A DNA stretch of 64,000 nt from assembly GCF_050624435.1 (NCBI RefSeq), contig NC_134538.1, positions 114,154,437 to 114,218,436 on the forward strand. The letters run 5' to 3'. Positions 35,972-48,435 of this stretch are shown one piece after another (position 1 is the first letter of the stretch; the number at the start of each line of letters is the position of its first letter). The position numbers and the translations under genes are program-made. The stretch is from Tenrec ecaudatus. Lineage: Eukaryota; Chordata; Mammalia; Afrosoricida; Tenrecidae. The notes under the pieces were generated by a model. The model had not been told where the DNA came from. It worked only from the letters and a program-made list of their open reading frames with translations, and searched no databases.

Positions 35972-38736
35972 CACAAAAACACTATACATCATGATTGAGA
36001 TTTCAAATAGAGAAATTTTTGGCAAAAGCATTATTAAGAAAAGTCCAGATCCAAATAGCAAGCTTGCTGTGTTCCATGCTGAAATGATTTAAATGGTAAG
36101 CATCAACATATCTTCTCTCATATGTATCTTTTTCTATTTTCTGTGTAATAGATAGGATTTTGATCAACAGTCTTAATTGTTCATCAATTTATTTTTTATC
36201 TAAGCAACATCATTTTTAAAAGGCGTAAGCATTATTGAGAGTCCCAGAGTGCATATTAGAACAAAAATCTAGAGTGAAAGACTACACAGAGGGGAAGGGA
36301 TTAGTGTGCACTGTAAAAGGCAGAATTGGTTCCTGTTTAAAGAACACAGTTTTCTCATTATTCCTTAAAGACATTTGTTGTTTATTATACATTTTATTTA
36401 AGTATTTTTCCTGAGTAATTGAATTTTAGATATGCTTACTTCCAATTTTGATATTTTCAAGGAACTAAATTCTGTCAAATATAAGCATGTCTCAAAGATA
36501 TTTATGAGACAGACCCAGGAAACATAACAATCATTGGCTGTGTTTTTAATAGGTGGTACACTTTATACTAATATTATACAAAATAGTTTACTAGACTCTT
36601 TTACTCTTAATCTAATTTTTCACGTGGAAAATTTTGTGACCGGTGTTGTTTGAGAACCTGCAACTGAATTTTTCAAGATTTTACAGCTAACTAGAATTCA
36701 AATATGTCTCCTTGTATTTCAACTTTAAATAAGGTTATATTTAAATGCCTAAATATTAATAGTAGCTTTCTTTGTTTCTTCTTCTTTTGGGACATGTAAA
36801 AATCTGCTTTACAAATATGATTTCCTGTAGGTAGAGGGGATAGTAATAGAGATCTATTTCATGATAATTACGTGGAATAAATCCCAAGCAATCAATTGCA
36901 TTAAAGTTTTGTACTTCAACTTAGACTAAAGTTCTAACCTTTTTTTTCACATAGCCTAATATTGCTTTGAGCTACAAAGTTAAGGAATAAGCCACCCATG
37001 ATTTTTATGAAAGATATTCTGTTTCGTCTTGGCCTTGGGCAAAGTGTTGTATCATCACTGCAGTAGAAATAAGCTGCCTCTGAGATGACAATTACTTGAG
37101 CAATTTCCTGAAATTCCACACTACGGCCTGAGACCATCCCCATGATTAAAGACAGTGCAATGGAAACATAAAGCATCGTGAATATGGAATACATCTACTT
37201 CAAAAATGATAGGGCTTTTCCTTTAGAATATGTGAGTAAATTCTCAGAGAAGAGCTTTTAAATTTAAGAATGCCCATGTAAAGTCTAGAGATTAGATATC
37301 TTCTTTTTCATGGTCGTTTCATGCTTGTAGGCTATATGTAAGACTTTATATTCAGTCCAAGATCTGCTCCAAATAAAAAATAGTATTTATACCTTTAACA
37401 GTGATTCAGTTTTGTGTATCTTGACAGATTTTCTTTTTGATCATAGGCCTGATTTTCGCATTTGAAATATTAAAGTACTTTCACACTTGTTTCTTATTCT
37501 CAACTCAAACGGGTGACGAGGAAAAAAAAAGTTACACGTTTTTACCTGGAGTCTGGAGGGGCTAATTTTCAAGTTCTCAAACCTGTGTAAAACAGTTTAA
37601 CTATAAAAATAAAATTAAACTTAGATGGTTTCTGATAACCCGCAGATCATTGCTCTGATCAGCAACATCTACTTTTTAGAAAAGCCAAGTATTTGTTTTT
37701 GTATCACACAGCCTCATAATGACTAACCTGATCTTAATATTGGTGCTTTAAGTGACGTACAATCATGGACATCAGCTCTGAAGATGCCTGTGCAAAACAC
37801 AGTGGCTGTAACGCAGACAGTTTAAGAAGCAGGTTCCCCTCCCACCCCCGCCCCCCAAAAAGAATTCCAATGCTGCCATCCAGGCTGTAAAATGATCCTA
37901 ATCTATGGCATTTGAGTTATCTTTTTTGAAGACAGAATAAGAGGTCCCATACGGAAACAATCTTTATTTCCATTGGCTGCATATGTTGCATGTCTAATGA
38001 AATGCATTTCACATATTTATTTTAAGTATGTGATAGAATTACAACATTGACAACTTTCATGATCTTCAAAAAATGTGACTCATTTTAAACATATGGTGAT
38101 GCCTAGCTCCGTCAGAGAAATGCTGAAATAAAACATTTATTCTATCGATATATAAGTATCTATTGCTTTTAATAAAAATGGAGTGTTAATACAGTTTCCC
38201 TTTTCTCGTATTGCGCAGAACAATTTTTTGCAAATATCCTCAATCATAAAATGTTGCTGGTTTCCGGGGGTGAGCTCATACTGGGAAATGGCCACATTGG
38301 CTGGGTCCGCGGCAAGAACTTGGTTGAAATGAGTTTGCTCTGTATCCTGGGAGTAGAACGGTGGCTGTCACTTCTATTTTGTTACACTCAATGAGTTCTC
38401 CGAAATGAAAATTTCTCCTCGGGCTTGCCAAATTCTTAAAATTAATTCCATTCACCATATTTTGTAAAGTACAAATTGTAAGTACCTGTATGATGTACGA
38501 GGTGTTTCAGATTACATCAATCATAGGACTACCTGAAGACATTAAAATTTGCTCTAGTTAAGAGTAATGGACTGTCAAGTATCAATTTTAAGCAACAGTG
38601 TGCTTGTTAAAGAAAGCAAGTAATTAAATCTACTTTTATATTTATAGCAGCATTAAAATAAATCTTATTTTTAAAATGCTCAATTTGGAGTTTATTTATA
38701 GAAGAATAACATTACATCAGGGTTGGTGCAAACTAC
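35972..38736. other. AT-rich sequence, no gene recognised
   Basis: Two minus-strand open frames, 36934-37194 (86 codons, hydrophobic start) and 38276-38458 (60 codons), show no family resemblance. A C-rich run lies near 37836-37856. Confidence 0.45.
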
Positions 38737-39345
38737 AATGTCCTTATGATACAACCTTCCTTTCAGACAAAAAAGAGGATTTGAAGCACTTACTTAAGAA
38801 GTTCAAAGACTGTATGCAGTCTCCAGTATGAGTTATATCTCAATATAAACAAACAAAAACTGAAGGATAAAAATTCAAAAAATCTCACAACTGGACCAAT
38901 AAGTAACATCATGTCATGATCAACAGGAAAAAAGTGATTGAAGTTGTCAAGGATACATTACACTTGATTAACAACCAATACTTTAAGAAGCAACAGTCAA
39001 TAATCCGACAATTTATTGCATTGAGCAAAGATGTTGCCAAAGACCTCTTTAAAAATTAAAAAAATAAAGATGTCAATTTGAGGACTAAGATTTGCCTGAC
39101 CCAAGGCATGGGGGTTTTCAATGACTTCATACACATGTGAAAGCTAGACAATGAACAGGGAATAACAAAGAGTAATTTATGTATGTGAATTGTGATGCTG
39201 GTGAAGAACGAGGACAGGGTCACTGCAGCAATGGGCTGAAGCATCACAGTGATGAGAGCGGTGCAGAGCTGCAGTCTTTTGTTGTGTTGCGCAGAGGGTC
39301 TCTGTGAGGGGGAGCTGACTACTGCCACCTCACAGCAACAGCAAT
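38737..39345 (+). mobile_element. RTE, 5'-truncated, internally deleted
   Basis: It starts just after motif C (GATACAACCTTCCTTTCAGA). The reverse transcriptase C-terminus follows (TCTCACAACTGGACCAATAA, AGTTGTCAAGGATACATTAC), then the 3' domain (GCCTGACCCAAGGCATGGGG, GAAAGCTAGACAATGAAC). It jumps to the last ~150 bp (GGTCACTGCAGCAATGGGCT, GTTGTGTTGCGCAGAGG). Roughly 200 bp of the 3' coding region is missing. Confidence 0.75.
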
Positions 39346-39719
39346 GACACTGATGAACGGTTTTCCCTAGGTAAGAATGCTCCTCCAGCGGGGCACTTCG
39401 ATGAACGGTTGTCCTGTTTCAGACTTCACCTCCCACTTCTGAAGTATGGTGAAAGGATACAAGCTTGATGTACCACTGTCCTGATGTTAAACCAGAGTAT
39501 ATTTCTGCTCTGTTCTAATTAAGGACTGCTTCTGGGTCTAGGTACAGGTACTGCATGGGCAAACTAAATGTTGTGAAATGGTTATCATTTGTAATGGTTT
39601 CCTATTACCCACAGAGTCAGACACCAAGACAATGAGCCAATAAAGCAGATACAAACATCTTCCTGTTTTCGCTACATTCAGTGAAGAGCCATCTGATAGT
39701 AGCAATCACATCCTAAATT
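39346..39719. other. No gene or repeat family recognised
   Basis: A 374-bp spacer between an RTE 3' end and an AfroSINE. Confidence 0.4.
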
Positions 39720-39852
39720 CCGGAGCCCTGGGGGTAGTGGGTTATGCATTGGTCTGCTACCCACAAGATCAGCAGTTTGAAGCTGCTAGCTGTTTAGTTG
39801 AAGAAAAATGAGGATTTACATTCCCATAAAGACCTTCACAAGTTGCAGTCTT
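39720..39852 (+). mobile_element. AfroSINE, truncated at its 3' side by an RTE
   Basis: GGAGCCCTGGGGGTAGTGGG (box A), GCTACCCACAAGATCAGCAG, TTTGAAGCTGCTAGC (box B) and AAGTTGCAGTCTTG are present. The sequence then changes abruptly into inverted RTE at about 39853, where the AfroSINE middle should continue. The RTE may have landed in this SINE. Confidence 0.75.
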
Positions 39853-42800
39853 GTAAATTAGGTTAATTTCTGACAGTCTCTATGCAAATTTGCAACTATT
39901 TTTGAAATATTTTCTGCAAAAAGTTTATTTCCATGAAATATGAATGATGTTTTCAATAATCTCCACATTTTTAAAACATATTTCTTTGGAATAGGCATAC
40001 ATTAGTATCTCTTTCAATAAGCTGCCCACATAGCTGACTTTCAATATTATTGTCATAATTAAATGAGCACTTCTAGTGCTGTATTGGTTTGTTGAGACAT
40101 TTCAATTGTTATTCCATCAATTCCTAGAGCTTTATGTTTCACCCATCCTTCAGTTCTTTGTGAATTTATTGTGTCAAAGTTGTTGGTTTACCATATTCTA
40201 TATTCTGAAACATTCAATAGCAAGCACAATGTTTTAACAAGCTGATGAAGCACCGGAAGCACTTACTCAGCTATGGCAAGAAATTTGAAGCCAGCTACTT
40301 GGCCAACTGAAGAGATCCCTATTTGTACACATCCCAAAGAATGGTAACTCAACACAATGGTCCAATTATAGAACAATACCATCACTATCACAAGGGAGTA
40401 AACATTTGCAGAAGGTCATTCAATGCAGATATCAGCCATACATTGACAGAGAGCTGCAAGTGGTTTGGGACGGATTCTGAAGAGAAAATGGAACAAAGGA
40501 TATCATTGTTGCTATCAAACAGATCTTGGCAGAAAGCAGAGAATACCAGAAAGATGTTTACTTCAGTGTATTAACTGTACAAAGACATTTGATTGTGTGG
40601 ATCATAAACTATTGATAGGCATAGGAATAGAATGGCAATTCCAGAAAACTTCATTGTGTTCATGCAGAATCTGTAAAAGGATCAAGATGCAGTTGTGCAA
40701 CCAGAACAAGGGGACACTGTATGATTTAAAATCAGGGAAGATGTGCATTGCGGTTGTATCCTCATAGGCTGAGCAAATATATTAGAGATGTTGGATTGTG
40801 TGAGGAAGAATGTGGCATCAGCATTGGAGGAAGGCTTAATAATAACCTACAACCTGCAGGTGGCACAGCTTGCTGAAAGAGAACAGGACTTGCAGATCTT
40901 GATGATGGAAATAAAAGATGTCAGCCTTCAGTATGGATCACATATCAATGTAAACAAGACCAAAATCTCCATAATTGGACCAATAAGCAACATCATGATA
41001 ACTGGAGAAAAGGTTGACGGTGTCAAAGATTTCGTCATGTTTGGATCCACAAACAATACTCAGGAAAGCATCAGCCAAGAGATCAAAAGATGCATTGAGT
41101 TGGGTAAATATGCTGCACGAGACTTCCTTAAAGTGTTGAAAAGCAAGGATATTATTTTGAGGAATAGGGTGCACCTCACCTAACTCATGGCATATTCAAT
41201 TGCCTCATTTGCATGTGAAAGTTTGATATTGACTAAGGAAGACTGATGAAAAGTCTATGCATTTGAATTATGGTGCTGTCAAAGAATATTGAAAGTATCA
41301 GGGACTGCCAAAAGGAAAAACAAATATGTATTTGGAGAAATACAGTAAGAATGCACCTTAGAGGCAAAGATGGATAGACTTAGTCTCACGTACTTTGGAC
41401 ATCAGTCCTTAGAAAGCACATCATTCTTGGTAAAGTAGGGGAGTAGTGAACACAAAGAACTTAAACAAAATGGATTGACACAGGAGCTACACCAATGGGC
41501 TTCACCATAAGAACAATGGTCAGGTTGGCATAGGACCAAGTAGTGTTTCACTCTGTTGTACTTTGAGTTGCTATGAGTTGGGGCTGACTTGATGGTACTT
41601 AACAACAACAACCTTCTGAAATGGTTAAATCTGCACCAATTCTTTTTGGTAGTAGTGTGTGCATTCCTTCCATCTTCTTTTGATTTTTGCTGCATCATTC
41701 AATACTTGGCCTACATAGTTATTCAATATTGCAAATTAAGGCTTGGATTTTTTCTTCAGCTCTATCACTTTGATAAATGTAGAGTGCTGTCTTCCCTTTT
41801 CTTGGTTTTCTAACTTCAGGTTTTGCCCATTTCATTACAATACTTAACATTTTCTTCTCAATTCACCATTGAAAACCAAATCTTTTACTACGTTATTTCT
41901 TCCGGTTTGTTTTTAGCTTCTCTGTGTTCTACATCAAGTCTCAGTCTCTTCTCATATAATTTCATATTTTTAACTTTCCTTTCCTTTTTACACCCTTTTG
42001 CTTTCTTCAGGTCTGGGGTTCTTCATGTCATCTAGTAATTCATCTGAACTTCAGGCATTGGTGCTAAATAGATCAAATTTATTCTTGAAATGATGTTTGA
42101 ATTCAGGTGGATTTGTTTTAATTTTCTCCATTTTCAACTTGAACTTGCATCAACACAATTGATATCTTTCACAGTTAATCCCTGTAAATCTCTGATGAAT
42201 GGTATTGAACTTCATCATTTTTTTTCCTGAGATTTAGTTAATTAGCACTGTGTATTACATCTGATGATATCCATGTGTATGTTTACTATTTATATTGTTG
42301 CGAAAAAGTATTTAGACATATCTTTGTTCTTGCAAAATTCTCTCATGTGATCACTATATTCATTTTTATTACTAAGTCCATATTTTCCAACTACTGATCC
42401 TTCCTCTTCATTTCCAATTTTTGCATTCTAATCACCATTGATTATCAGTGCACCTTGGTTGTATATTTAATCCTTATGAAATGGCAGAAGTTTGTAGACA
42501 TTTTCAATTACTTAATTGTTGGCTTTAGTGGTTACTACATATATTTGAACAGTATTAGTATTAACTGGTTCTCCTTGCATGTGTGTAGGTGTTATTCTAT
42601 CTCAGACAGCCCTGTACTTTAAGATATAGGGTGAAATGTTCTTTTTAGACAACGGACAGACACAATTCCTCTTCAGTGTGCCATTCCTGGAGTAGTAAAT
42701 TATATGATTGTCCCATTCAGAATAGCTATTACCAGTCCATTGCAGCTCACTAATGCCTAGGATATTGGCCTTTTATGTTTTGTATTTAAGTTTTAATGAT

Positions 42801-42962
42801 TTTAAACTTCCCACATTCCTATTTTATATGTTTCATATTGAAATTATTCCTGGATATTCGCAGTTGTTCCTTCTCACTTTGAGTTGTGCCACAGAAGCAA
42901 ACAAAATTCTGGAAAGCTTCATTCCATCCCTATCACTAATGTGGACTCTATTTTGAGGCCCT
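39853..42962 (-). mobile_element. RTE 5' portion in inverted orientation, split by a nested RTE
   Basis: Read from 42962 downward, this segment has 5' UTR sequence (TAGAGTCCACATTAG). The endonuclease follows, with N-I-L-G-I-S-E-L-Q-W-T-G near 42750, L-K-R-N-C-V near 42660, and G-E-P-V-N-T-N-T-V-Q-I-Y near 42550. The linker (K-R-W-K-E-C-T) is near 41680-41640. After an interruption at 40211-41613 it resumes with L-G-I-D-G-I near 40120. The N-terminal reverse transcriptase runs to about 39853. Rejoining 41622 to 40210 restores a continuous RTE order. Stops are frequent. Confidence 0.8.
40211..41613 (+). mobile_element. RTE, 5'-truncated, nested inside an older inverted RTE
   Basis: The copy starts at the reverse transcriptase N-terminus (TTAACAAGCTGATGAAGCAC). 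It contains R-E-Y-Q-K-D-V-Y-F near 40530-40565. Its motif C is destroyed (CAACCTGCAGGTGGCACAGC, near 40850). The C-terminus is near 40930-41180, and it ends with ACTTGATGGTACTTAACAAC AACAACC. It is flanked by the direct repeat TTCTGAAA at 40203-40210 and 41614-41621, a plausible target duplication. Confidence 0.85.
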
Positions 42963-43700
42963 GGTATCAGTGTGGGAGGAAAGTTCATTAACAATCTGTA
43001 ATACACAGATCAAAGAGCCTTCTTCCTGGAAGCCCTGAGGACATAAAGAAGCTACCGGTGAATCAAATACAGACTTCAGTCTGGATTAGTCATCAATATA
43101 AAGAAAACAAAAATCATTCCATGGGACAAATGAATTGAATTACGATAAACAGATAAAATAGTGAAATTGTCAATGATTTCCTTTTGCTTGGATGCATAAT
43201 CAATATCCATGGAAGTAGCAGTCAAAATGCTAAACAATACATTGCCATAGGCAAATCTTCTGCCCAAGAACTCTTTCAAGTGTTAAACAGCAAAGAGGTC
43301 CCTTTGAGGAGTAAAGTCTGCCCACCGACACCCCGGTCTTTTAAACAGCTCCTATGATAACAAAGCTGAAACGAATAAGGAAATCCTATGAGGATTGGTG
43401 CCTTTGATACATGGTGTTAGAAAACAATATTGATATACCATGGACTGCCAGCAGAATCCAACATTTATCTTAGAAAAAATGCGGCCAGAAGGGTCTGTAG
43501 AAGAGAGCTGAGAATTTTTCTCATATAATTTGGACACATTATTGGGAGGAGACCAGTCCTTGAGAGAGGCTTCATGGTAAAGTGGAAAGCCCTCAACGTT
43601 CTAGATCAGCCCTGTGGTTGCAACAGTAAGTTCAAACACAGCAGCGGCTGTGAGAGTAGCACGTGGCCAGGAGTTTGTTAACTCGGTTACTGGAACCAAT
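42963..43700 (+). mobile_element. RTE 3' portion, direct orientation
   Basis: It begins at the reverse transcriptase just before motif C (AGTGTGGGAGGAAAGTTCAT). Motif C reads Y-T-D-Q. The C-terminal region (TGTCAATGATTTCCTTTTGC, AAGTAGCAGTCAAAATGC) and the 3' domain (ATACCATGGACTGCCAGCAG, ATTTGGACACATTATTGGGA) follow, ending near 43700. Its start abuts the 5' end of the inverted segment to the left without spacer, so the two probably form one insertion with a 5' inversion. Confidence 0.8.
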
Positions 43701-44574
43701 TCAGTGGCTTATTGCCACAGACATACTTTGTGAGGGAGATTTCTGAATAAAATTAAAGGTGATGTGTATCTAGATCTTTTTCCATTGTAAGGAGAGATTT
43801 GTATATTTAAACAGGTGTTATTAGTTTGGCTCCATTCCTACCTGGAGGTTGTAAGGAAGTGATTCAGGGGCTCATGGACTCCCTGAAATTGCATGCCAAT
43901 AGCATGTGTTCATACATCGATGGGTTTTTATAAAGAAAAGGTGCACAGACCTGAGAATGTTCTCAAAGTAAGATTCAATCTATAAATGACTAAGAGCCAC
44001 TGTATCGTTTCAAGAGCTTCAACGATTCTTCCTGGTGGTCCTTGAGATAGTCTCATCACTTAGTGCACATCAGCTAAATTACGTGAGTTGTAATCAACAT
44101 AAACAGTCTGCCTTCCATTCATCAATTGACATTTTATTATAAGTATACAAGAGCTTTAAGACTGTAAGGGGAAGAAGAATCAAACTTGAAATGATCTGCA
44201 AGTGGGGTGGTCAAAGCTCTGGGTAGAGGCAGCAAGTAATCATTGAGCAGATTCCGATTTAAACTTCCTCTTCCTTTCTGGAGTATTTTAAAAATTCTAA
44301 ATCCACAGATATTAGTGAGTCGATCTAATTGGAATGCCAATACCTTAGTTAGAAAAGGGCAAGATATCTGGATAGGAGTTCTGCATGCCTTTTTAAAATT
44401 GAAATGAGGCAATTTCCTTAATGGATTGTGAGGAGTTGGTCCAAGAAGATCAGGGGAATGGCATTCAGCCTAATATCTAGTTCATGCTAATTTTGAAACT
44501 TAAATAGAGCCTATCATTTTCAAACAATCCCTTCAAACACTAATAAGCCTTATAAAACCAATAAGCCCTTAAAA
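43701..44574. other. No gene or repeat family recognised
   Basis: A 91-codon open frame on the minus strand at 44137-44412 has no family resemblance. Confidence 0.45.
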
Positions 44575-44930
44575 ATTAGAGGGCATTAGGAGGGGCAGGT
44601 GCGTATCAAAATGATGCTTGTTTGTGGATGCACGCAAGACAAGATCCTTGAGAGCTTCAACCTTTTCTCCATTAATGATGATGTTACCTATTGGCCACAT
44701 TGTGAGGAGGACGTGGCTCTTCTTCACTTGAGTTGTAATCCATACTGCAGGCTGCAATTCCTGATCTTCCTCAACAAGGGCTTCAAGTCCTCTCCCTTTC
44801 AGCAAGACAGGCTGTGTCATCTGCATATTGCAGGTTGTAATGAGTCTTCCTCCAATCCTGATGCAGCATTCTTCTTCATATAAACCAGCTTCTCTGATGT
44901 ACACAATCAGTGTGGTAAGAGGACACAATT
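44575..44930 (-). mobile_element. RTE reverse transcriptase C-terminal fragment, minus strand
   Basis: The minus strand reads I-R-E-A-G-L-Y-E-E-E near 44900, then G-G-R-L-I-T near 44845. A nucleotide-level Y-A-D-D lies near 44822-44833, one frame off the surrounding frame. N-I-I-I-N-G-E-K-V-E-A-L-K-D follows near 44690-44650. The 3' end of the element is absent; it fades out near 44600. Confidence 0.8.
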
Positions 44931-44935
44931 TTGGA

Positions 44936-45415
44936 GTAGGTAGGGCAATGGATGACCTGAAGAAGTCAAAGAGCTAAATAGACATTTTCAAAGGGCAGTT
45001 TGAGAAAGCAAAGTAAAATATTATGAAAAGTGCAAATACCTAGAGTTAGATAGCCAAAAGGGAACAAAACACTCAATATTTCTTAAAATAAAAAACTGTA
45101 GAAAAAAAGTCAAACTTCAAGTTGCAAGGTTGACATTTTCTGTGAACAAAATATTGACTGACGCAGGAGCCCTCGAAAGATAGTGGGAAGAAGACACAGA
45201 GTCACCGTATCGAAAGCAGTAGTTGACACTCCACCGTTTTAAGAGGTAGCATATGCGCAAGAGCCAAAGGAAGAAATCTATGTTACATTGAGACATTGAG
45301 CAAAAACAAGGGTCTAGGAACTGATGAAATACCAATGGAAAGGTTTTAACAAGCACTGCTTCGTCTATGCCAGAAATTTAGAAGACAGCTGCTTGGCCAA
45401 GTGAAACTGACTGTG
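44936..45415 (+). mobile_element. RTE linker region fragment, plus strand
   Basis: GATGACCTGAAGAAGTCAAA, GACATTTTCAAAGGGCAGTT and AAAGTAAAATATTATGAAAA give the linker between endonuclease and reverse transcriptase. GGGTCTAGGAACTGATGAAA (L-G-T-D-E) and CAGCTGCTTGGCCAAGTGAA follow. It lies head to head with the fragment at 44575-44930 with only a few bases between. Confidence 0.75.
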
Positions 45416-47550
45416 TGACCTCTTAACTTCCCGCATAATCCCCTGGGGTCATAAGTATTGTTTGTGAGATCTGTGCGTTCACTGCCACTGATCGTCAGAG
45501 AAGTAGAATGGCATGGAAGGGTAGTTTGTGTCGAAATGGATAAAGAAGGATGGAGGCCGGAGACATGCCGAACGCTGCCTCCTGGCAATAAGTCTTGGGA
45601 AGATGTGGAGCAGCTCCTTCTGTAGTCAAAGCAAGGGCGCCTGTGTCCCCATGTTATTTCCTCCGGTAGGAAATGATGTTGATGATAAGTATGTTGGTTC
45701 CTCCTGGACGATTTGAATGACTGACTCTTGGTCGAGGTATCGGTTGTGCATGAGCCCCCTGAAGTTCTGGAATTCCTACTATTCCCGCTATCAGCCCTAA
45801 TAGTTCATGAGGGACACTCAAATGTTTTGCACAGGCGTCAATAAAATACAGCTCTCATTTAGATCTTCTCACTTGTCAGTCATGATCTATCTGACAGTGA
45901 TCGTTATCCTTTCATAGCCTCTTCTGAATCCATTTGAATTTGGCCAGTTTGGAAACTGTATACGATTTAAATGATCTATACACTCGATGAAAACTTCAAA
46001 CTTATTTTAACAATGGAGTTATTTAAAAGATACTGCTTTAAAGATGGCTGTGTCGTCTCAATATAAAGTATACTAATACTTTATATTATAAGGTACACAT
46101 GTTACATCTTCATCTTGTCAAGCCTAACAAAATCACCGCCAAGGAGTTACATTGGTGAAACACCAAGGATAATGTTAAAGTGCCTCTCTGAAAAAGACAG
46201 ATTTCTCTCCCCAGATCTCTATGTCTTTCTCTCAAAAGTTCACCGACATGACAGAAATAGAAAACTTTGCCGTAATCTGTTTTGTGAACTTTCCATATCC
46301 TGAACATCACTTTTTCCCTCTGATACTTGTAGTTCCTGTACACATAATTTGGATAATTTATAACTTTCCACCAAGTCATAATACATAAAAAATATTATGT
46401 GAACATTTTGAGTGTTAAGATCTGTCGAGAAAATCAATCCTAATGGGAAATTGGTGAGTTCATTTACGAGCAGAAAACCATTAAGGAGAGTCTATGTTCT
46501 AAGAAATCCCATTTGGTCATATGTCAGTGACCAGTCCAGTGATTAGATCACAGTTTATGTAACCAGCACAAAAAATAACAAACCTCTTTCATGTAGTCCT
46601 GGTCCACTGCATCTCAGGGTAGATCTTATCAGCCCGTGCAAACAGACCAGGGCTAGATATGATCTGCATTTAGATGGCAACAGTCCAAGAAAAACCCAGA
46701 TGCTGTAAGAAGCAATACCAGAGACACATGCAGTAGGTGGGGGTCTTTCCTCTGAATCGGTTCTGGACTAATTATTTCCCAAGAGGTTAGGGAGCTTGTC
46801 ACCAAAATAAGTTCTCTCTGGTGTATGGTTTCTAAGTCTCAAATGAGCAATTTCTACAAACTGCCCATTTATTATATCTCCCATGCAAAGTTATCACATA
46901 CGATTTTGTGAGTTTGGTTTATTTTCTCCACGTTCTTCATTTTGAATTTTACAGCTAGTGATCACTAGAAACCAGCTATCTTCTCTGATCTTAACTCTTT
47001 TTAATTCCAAACAGATTTTTTGCTTTCAACGAATAAATGCATATATCAGTGTTAAGTTCATCAACATGAGTTATTTAGTATGGCTTTCTCTCTCTCTTGC
47101 CTACCAACCCTCCTTTTTCAATTATTTTTTTCTCTCTCTTCTAGTTAACGGACTGATAACCAATATACCACTAATTTTTTGGTGACCTTTAGATTACCAG
47201 TAATAGCACCAATGATTTCCTGATAATAATTTAAGAAGAGAAAATGTCATTTTTTCTATTTACTTTAGTAGATTTATTTCCTGAGCAGTAGATTCTTCTT
47301 CGAAGGCAAAATATCAATTGATTTTGACAATGACATTTCCAGTAAGAACCAAGTTGTCTATGAAGAGAAAAGTATGCATGGCTGGCTGGTATATACACAT
47401 TTGTGATTTCTTAATGAATACGAAGACATTCAAAACATCATTTTGCTCCCTACTTACAGTTGATGTTAGATACCCTGGATCCAGCACAGCCGCATAGGGG
47501 CCACATGGATGACAGAATGTTTCATGACTCACTACTTTACAAGTTTATTG
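45416..47550. other. No gene or repeat family recognised
   Basis: The section 45416-45720 is moderately GC-rich. Open frames at 45528-45716 and 46110-46379 show no recognisable domain. Confidence 0.45.
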
Positions 47551-48435
47551 TCCCCTTCCAGTGACTGCTCTCCTGCTAATATGGCCAAAGTAGGCGAGCC
47601 AGCATCTTGCCATCCTTACATCTGAGGATCATTCTGGTTGTACTTCCTCTGTGACAAACTTGTGTGTTCTTCTGGCAACCTGCAGTAGTTTTAGATTGCA
47701 GCAGTGGCATCCCTCAAATACATCACGTCTCATGTGATCCCCCTGATTCCCTGTGGAGCTTCCATAGCATAGGAGCCAACTGAAAACAGCATGGCTGGGA
47801 TCAAGTGGACCTTACTCCTAAAAGTGACATGTCTGCTCTTGAACATTCTAAATATAGCTTCTGCAGCAGAATTGCCCAGTGCACTGCATCATTCCATAGA
47901 TTCAGGGAGTATTGCTTATGGAATCAAGTAAAATAAAATCCTGGACGACAACATTTTTTTTTCTTGGTTTATCATTATCTTGGTCCAGTGGTGAGTTTTC
48001 TGTTTTCTGTACATTGAGTTGTAATCCAAACTGCAGGCTGTAGTCTTTGGTTTCCATTAGTACGTGCTTCAAATTCTCTTCATTTTCAATAAGCATAGTT
48101 GCCTCATTTGCATGTCCCAGGGTGTTTAATGGGTCTTCCTCCAATACTACCACATTCGTCTTCATATAGTTCAGCTTTTCAGAGTATTTGCTCAGTATAG
48201 AGATTTAATTAATATAGTTAAGGAATACAATTCTGAAATATACATTTACTGATTTTAACTCTGCAATATCTCCTTGCTCTATTTAAATGACGACCTCTAT
48301 GTCCATAGACAGGTTCTCCATGAGCATTATTAAATGTTCTGGTATTCCCATTCTTAGTATGTTTGGTATGATTCACAGAGCTGAATGTCTTTACATAGTT
48401 AATAAAGCACAAATACACAATTTTCTGCTAATCTC
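47551..48435 (-). mobile_element. RTE, reverse transcriptase to 3' domain, minus strand
   Basis: From 48435 down: motif A region (GTATTTGTGCTTTATTAACT), N-G-N-T-R-T-F-N, then motif C decayed to H-A-N-E near 48110. E-N-L-K-H-V-L-M-E-T-K-D-Y-S-L-Q follows near 48070. The 3' domain is recognisable in reverse as AGCATCTTGCCATCCTTACA and GAGGATCATTCTGGTTGTAC near 47600-47645. The final ~200 bp and the AACAAC tail are missing. Confidence 0.8.

Noticed and set aside
36934..37194. 86-codon minus-strand frame with hydrophobic start, possible secreted peptide
   Set aside because: No family resemblance, no exon or retrocopy context; cannot be supported.
37770..37830. Possible RTE 3' scrap (ACACAGTGGCTGTAACGCAG)
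   Set aside because: Only one short phrase matches; too little to call.
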